The notes beneath the pieces are model-generated. The model was not told the DNA's origin. It worked only from the letters and a program-made list of their open reading frames with translations, and did no database searches. From Pseudomonas yamanorum (GTDB lineage: Bacteria > Pseudomonadota > Gammaproteobacteria > Pseudomonadales > Pseudomonadaceae): a stretch of 64,000 bases of DNA. Of the stretch, positions 61,381 to 64,000 are shown piece after piece. The stretch is from NCBI RefSeq assembly GCF_013386765.1, contig NZ_JACARE010000006.1, forward strand, positions 1 through 64,000, given 5' to 3'. A program made the translations under genes and the position numbers. Every line of letters begins with the position of its first letter. Position 1 is the stretch's first letter.

Positions 61381-62793
61381 TTATCTAGGCCCGGAAACCA
61401 CCAGCATCTGCCCCGGCTTCAGCGCCTGGCCAGTGCGTGGGTTCCAGCGCTTGAGATGTTGCATCTCGACGTTGAAGCGCTTGGCGACGATGTACAGCGA
61501 ATCGCCTTTCTTGACCTTGTATTGCACCGGCTTCTTGCTGTCAGCCTTGGCCACCAGCTTGCGGGTGTCCTGCATCACCAGGGTCTGGCCGACCTTGAGC
61601 GCCTGGCCATTGAGCTTGTTCCAGCGCTGCAAGTCATGCACGTCGACCTTGTTGGCCTTGGCGATGAGGGTCAGGTTGTCACCGCTGCGCACCTTGTAGT
61701 TGCGGGTGCGACCGGCAATGGCCTTGTGCTCAACATCGTCGAAAACCGGCTTTTTCGGGCGCATGCTCAGCAATTCTTCCGGCTTCATCGCCGAAAGGCT
61801 GCTGGCCAGCAACTGCGCCTTGGAGGTGGGCACCAGTAAATGCTGCGGGCCGTCCAGGGTGGTGCGCTGCTTCAAGGCCGGGTTGAGCTGGAACAGTTCG
61901 TCTTCGTCAATCTCGGCGAGCGCGGCGACCCGTGACAGGTCCATGCTCGTTTTGATTTCTACCACTTCAAAGTACGGCGTGTTGGCAATCGGGTTCAGGT
62001 TGACACCGTATGCCTCGGGGGCCAGCACCACCTGCGACAGCGCCAGGAACTTGGGCACGTAGTCCTTGGTTTCCTGGGGCAGTGGCAGGTTCCAGTAGTC
62101 CGTCGGCAAGCCGAGCTTTTCGTTACGCTCAATGGCCCGGCTGACCGTGCCTTCACCGGCGTTGTAAGCCGCCAGTGCCAGCAACCAGTCGCCGTTGAAC
62201 ATGTCATGCAGGCGTGTCAGATAGTCCAGGGCCGCGGTGGTGGAGGCGGTGATGTCACGGCGGCCGTCGTAGGCGCGGGTCTGGCGCAGATTGAAGTAGC
62301 GCCCGGTGGCGGGAACAAACTGCCACAGGCCGACCGCATCGCTGCGGGAATAGGCCATTGGGTTGTAGGCGCTTTCAATCACTGGCAGCAGCGCCAGCTC
62401 CAGAGGCATGTTGCGTTCTTCAAGGCGTTCGACGATGTAATGAATGTAGAGGCTGCCGCGTTCGCCGGCGTTCTCAAGAAAGGAAGGGTTACTGGCAAAC
62501 CACAATCGTTGCTGTTCAATGCGCGGGTTGACGCCTAACCCGTCCTGCAATTGAAAGCCCCGGCGCATGCGTTCCCAGACATCCTGGGGCACTTCCGGGC
62601 TTGGCTTCTCTGATAGCCAAAGGGGTTTTTGCTTGATCTTGGCGGTAAGGTTTGGCTTGGGTTGCACGGTGGATTGTGCGGCAAAATTGGTCGATTGGCA
62701 GCCCGCCAGAGTAGCGGACACAGCCACCGCCACGGCTTGAGCCAGGCGGGTCAATGCGTCTGAATGGTTGGTTTTACGAATAGATGACGACAT
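61381..62793 (-). CDS. mltD: membrane-bound lytic murein transglycosylase D
   Basis: A 470-residue lipoprotein: lipobox LAGC (residues 29-32), SLT domain with catalytic Glu140 in VIESAYNPMAYSRSD and LWQFVPATGRYF, AYNAGEG motif, and two C-terminal LysM modules (about 370-415 and 424-468; NYKVRSGDNLTLIAKANKVD and QYKVKKGDSLYIVAKRFNVE). Cleaves the glycan strands of peptidoglycan, releasing anhydromuropeptides. It lies beside the npp peptide importer, an order also recalled from P. aeruginosa (PA1812). Confidence 0.94.
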   Translation of the reverse strand: MSSSIRKTNHSDALTRLAQAVAVAVSATLAGCQSTNFAAQSTVQPKPNLTAKIKQKPLWLSEKPSPEVPQDVWERMRRGFQLQDGLGVNPRIEQQRLWFASNPSFLENAGERGSLYIHYIVERLEERNMPLELALLPVIESAYNPMAYSRSDAVGLWQFVPATGRYFNLRQTRAYDGRRDITASTTAALDYLTRLHDMFNGDWLLALAAYNAGEGTVSRAIERNEKLGLPTDYWNLPLPQETKDYVPKFLALSQVVLAPEAYGVNLNPIANTPYFEVVEIKTSMDLSRVAALAEIDEDELFQLNPALKQRTTLDGPQHLLVPTSKAQLLASSLSAMKPEELLSMRPKKPVFDDVEHKAIAGRTRNYKVRSGDNLTLIAKANKVDVHDLQRWNKLNGQALKVGQTLVMQDTRKLVAKADSKKPVQYKVKKGDSLYIVAKRFNVEMQHLKRWNPRTGQALKPGQMLVVSGPR

Positions 62794-62891
62794 TGGCTGG
62801 AAGTAAGTTCCGGGCAAAAATGTCGGGCGATTCTAGAAAGCGCTTGGGTCGCGGTCAACCATTCAGAAATTACGTACTAAATTCCGCGCCC

Positions 62892-63659
62892 TTAGAACGT
62901 ATCTTTCCAAGACCTCAAGCTAGCAAACACCTCGCTCCCGGCCCGGTTATCCCGGCCATTCCGTTCGTCCGCTTTTTCTTTAACGGATGTTTCAGAGGTC
63001 CGTAAAAAAGGGTTAGTGAGTTTTTCCAGCGCCAGGGTCGAGGGCAGCGTGATCTCGCCATTGGCCCGCAGTTGCCGCACGTTCTCCACTCGTTCGGCGA
63101 TATCCGCGTTGTGCGGTTCCACGGCCTGGGCGAATTTCAGGTTGCTTTGTGTGTATTCATGGGTGCAGTACACCAGCGTGTTCGCCGGCAATGCTGCCAG
63201 GCGTTCCAGGGAGGTGTGCATTTGTTGTGGAGTGCCTTCGAACAGGCGACCACAACCGGCGGCGAACAGGGTGTCGCCACAAAACAGCACGCCCTGGTGA
63301 TAAAAGGCGATATGGCCGAGGGTGTGACCGGGGACGGCAAACACCTCGAAGTCCCAGCCCAGCACGGTGATGCGGTCGTTATCCTGGAGCGCGACATCCC
63401 GCGCCGGGATCTTTTCATTCGCCGGGCCGTAGACCGTGGCGCCGGAAACACTTTTAAGTTGCTCGACGCCGCCGACATGATCATGGTGATGGTGAGTCAC
63501 CAGGATGTCGCTGAGGGTCCAGTCGGGGTGCTGCTGGAGCCAGGCCAGCACGGGCGCGGCGTCACCGGGGTCGACCACGGCACAGCGCTTGTTCGGCTGA
63601 TCCTGTAACAACCAGATGTAGTTATCGGTGAAGGCGGGCAGGGCACTGATCTGTATCAT
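62892..63659 (-). CDS. gloB: hydroxyacylglutathione hydrolase (glyoxalase II)
   Basis: A 255-residue metallo-beta-lactamase-fold enzyme hydrolysing S-D-lactoylglutathione to D-lactate and glutathione. Binuclear metal motif [10 protein letters not shown] (His56-His58, Asp60, His61), [12 protein letters not shown] with further Asp ligand, and [13 protein letters not shown] in the substrate domain. Length matches the family (about 255). Start at the ATG opening [14 protein letters not shown]. Divergent from the methyltransferase gene. Confidence 0.95.
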   Translation of the reverse strand: MIQISALPAFTDNYIWLLQDQPNKRCAVVDPGDAAPVLAWLQQHPDWTLSDILVTHHHHDHVGGVEQLKSVSGATVYGPANEKIPARDVALQDNDRITVLGWDFEVFAVPGHTLGHIAFYHQGVLFCGDTLFAAGCGRLFEGTPQQMHTSLERLAALPANTLVYCTHEYTQSNLKFAQAVEPHNADIAERVENVRQLRANGEITLPSTLALEKLTNPFLRTSETSVKEKADERNGRDNRAGSEVFASLRSWKDTF

Positions 63660-63724
63660 TCTTTGATTCGCCAAGCTGAACACATTGGTGCATCTTAGAA
63701 CTTCTTGGCGAGTTGGAGAATGCA

Positions 63725-64000
63725 ATGACTGATAAAGCGTTCGCCCAGGCCGATCCCGAGTGGCTGGCACTGATCGGTGCCGCCCGTGAATGGCTGTCCG
63801 GGCCTATCGGGCAATTTTTGCTGGATGAAGAGCGGCGCATGCTCGAAGACGAGCTGGGTCGGTTCTTTGGTGGTTACCTGGTGCATTACGGCCCGTCGGC
63901 GCAAACCCCGCCGTCGGCGCCCCAGGTGCAACGCAATGTGCGCCTGGGGGCGCCGTTGCCGGGGGTTGAAATCGTCTGCGAGGAACAGGCCTGGCCGTTG
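63725..64000 (+). CDS. class I methyltransferase-like protein (truncated by window end)
   Basis: The first 92 codons of a gene that continues past the right edge: [20 protein letters not shown], then [20 protein letters not shown]. The N-terminal part resembles the SAM-dependent methyltransferase that follows gloB in Pseudomonas (PA1814-type), but the SAM motifs are beyond the window. GGAGAATGCA precedes the ATG. Confidence 0.6.
   Translation, partial: MTDKAFAQADPEWLALIGAAREWLSGPIGQFLLDEERRMLEDELGRFFGGYLVHYGPSAQTPPSAPQVQRNVRLGAPLPGVEIVCEEQAWPL

Overview
The window reads as one contig of a fluorescent Pseudomonas chromosome (P. fluorescens group). The evidence is the high-GC, densely coding layout, Pseudomonas-type OprD porin, npp-mltD-gloB gene order, many LysR/TetR/GNAT genes, and at least four families of REP/REPIN palindromes typical of this group between genes. 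I saw no rRNA, tRNA, CRISPR array, insertion sequence, prophage or replication origin. It is mostly accessory metabolism with a conserved block at the right end.

Layout. 1-9.7 kb: an alginate-lyase-like secreted protein divergent from a DapF paralog with an altered active site, a TPM-domain membrane protein, a methyltransferase, several GNAT acetyltransferases, a decayed epimerase, and a TetR regulator divergent from an amidase over tandem palindromes. 9.7-16 kb: a catabolic cluster (NCS1 permease, LysR, and the operon flavin monooxygenase - RidA-like - DUF1028 - M20 deacetylase). 16-17.7 kb: two GNATs and a DHCW cupin. 17.7-23 kb: LysR, DAACS symporter, exported fumarate-lyase-family enzyme and OprD porin, which together look like an uptake route with extracytoplasmic substrate cleavage. 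23.2-25.7 kb: copper-delivery genes (PCuAC, Sco, DUF2946). 26-30 kb: small membrane protein, Cys-rich regulator, PDDEXK nuclease, LprI-like protein. 30-33.6 kb: general-stress small genes (KGG protein, hemerythrin, ClpP-like, PLDc_N, DJ-1/PfpI, HhH protein) with an AlgU-like promoter. 33.6-45 kb: hydroxyacid dehydrogenase/DeoR, hydrolases, LysR/SDR, nudK/lipase, thioesterase/TetR, a solA-like oxidase, and Rrf2 with a dithiol oxidase-like flavoprotein. 45-49 kb: glucarate utilisation (gudD, MFS transporter, FadR-type regulator). 49-53.7 kb: hydrolase, LysE exporter, AraC, LysR and SDR. 53.8-64 kb: the five-gene nppA1A2BCD peptide ABC transporter, mltD, gloB and a truncated methyltransferase gene, the same order I recall around PA1807-PA1814 of P. 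aeruginosa.

The two least explained systems are the exported lyase/OprD/symporter set (18.7-23 kb) and the monooxygenase/RidA/DUF1028/M20/NCS1 set (9.7-16 kb). Both look like complete, self-regulated catabolic units whose substrate cannot be read from sequence alone. Several enzymes in the window carry substitutions at positions known to be catalytic in their families (DapF paralog, RidA-like protein, exported lyase, alginate-lyase-like protein).
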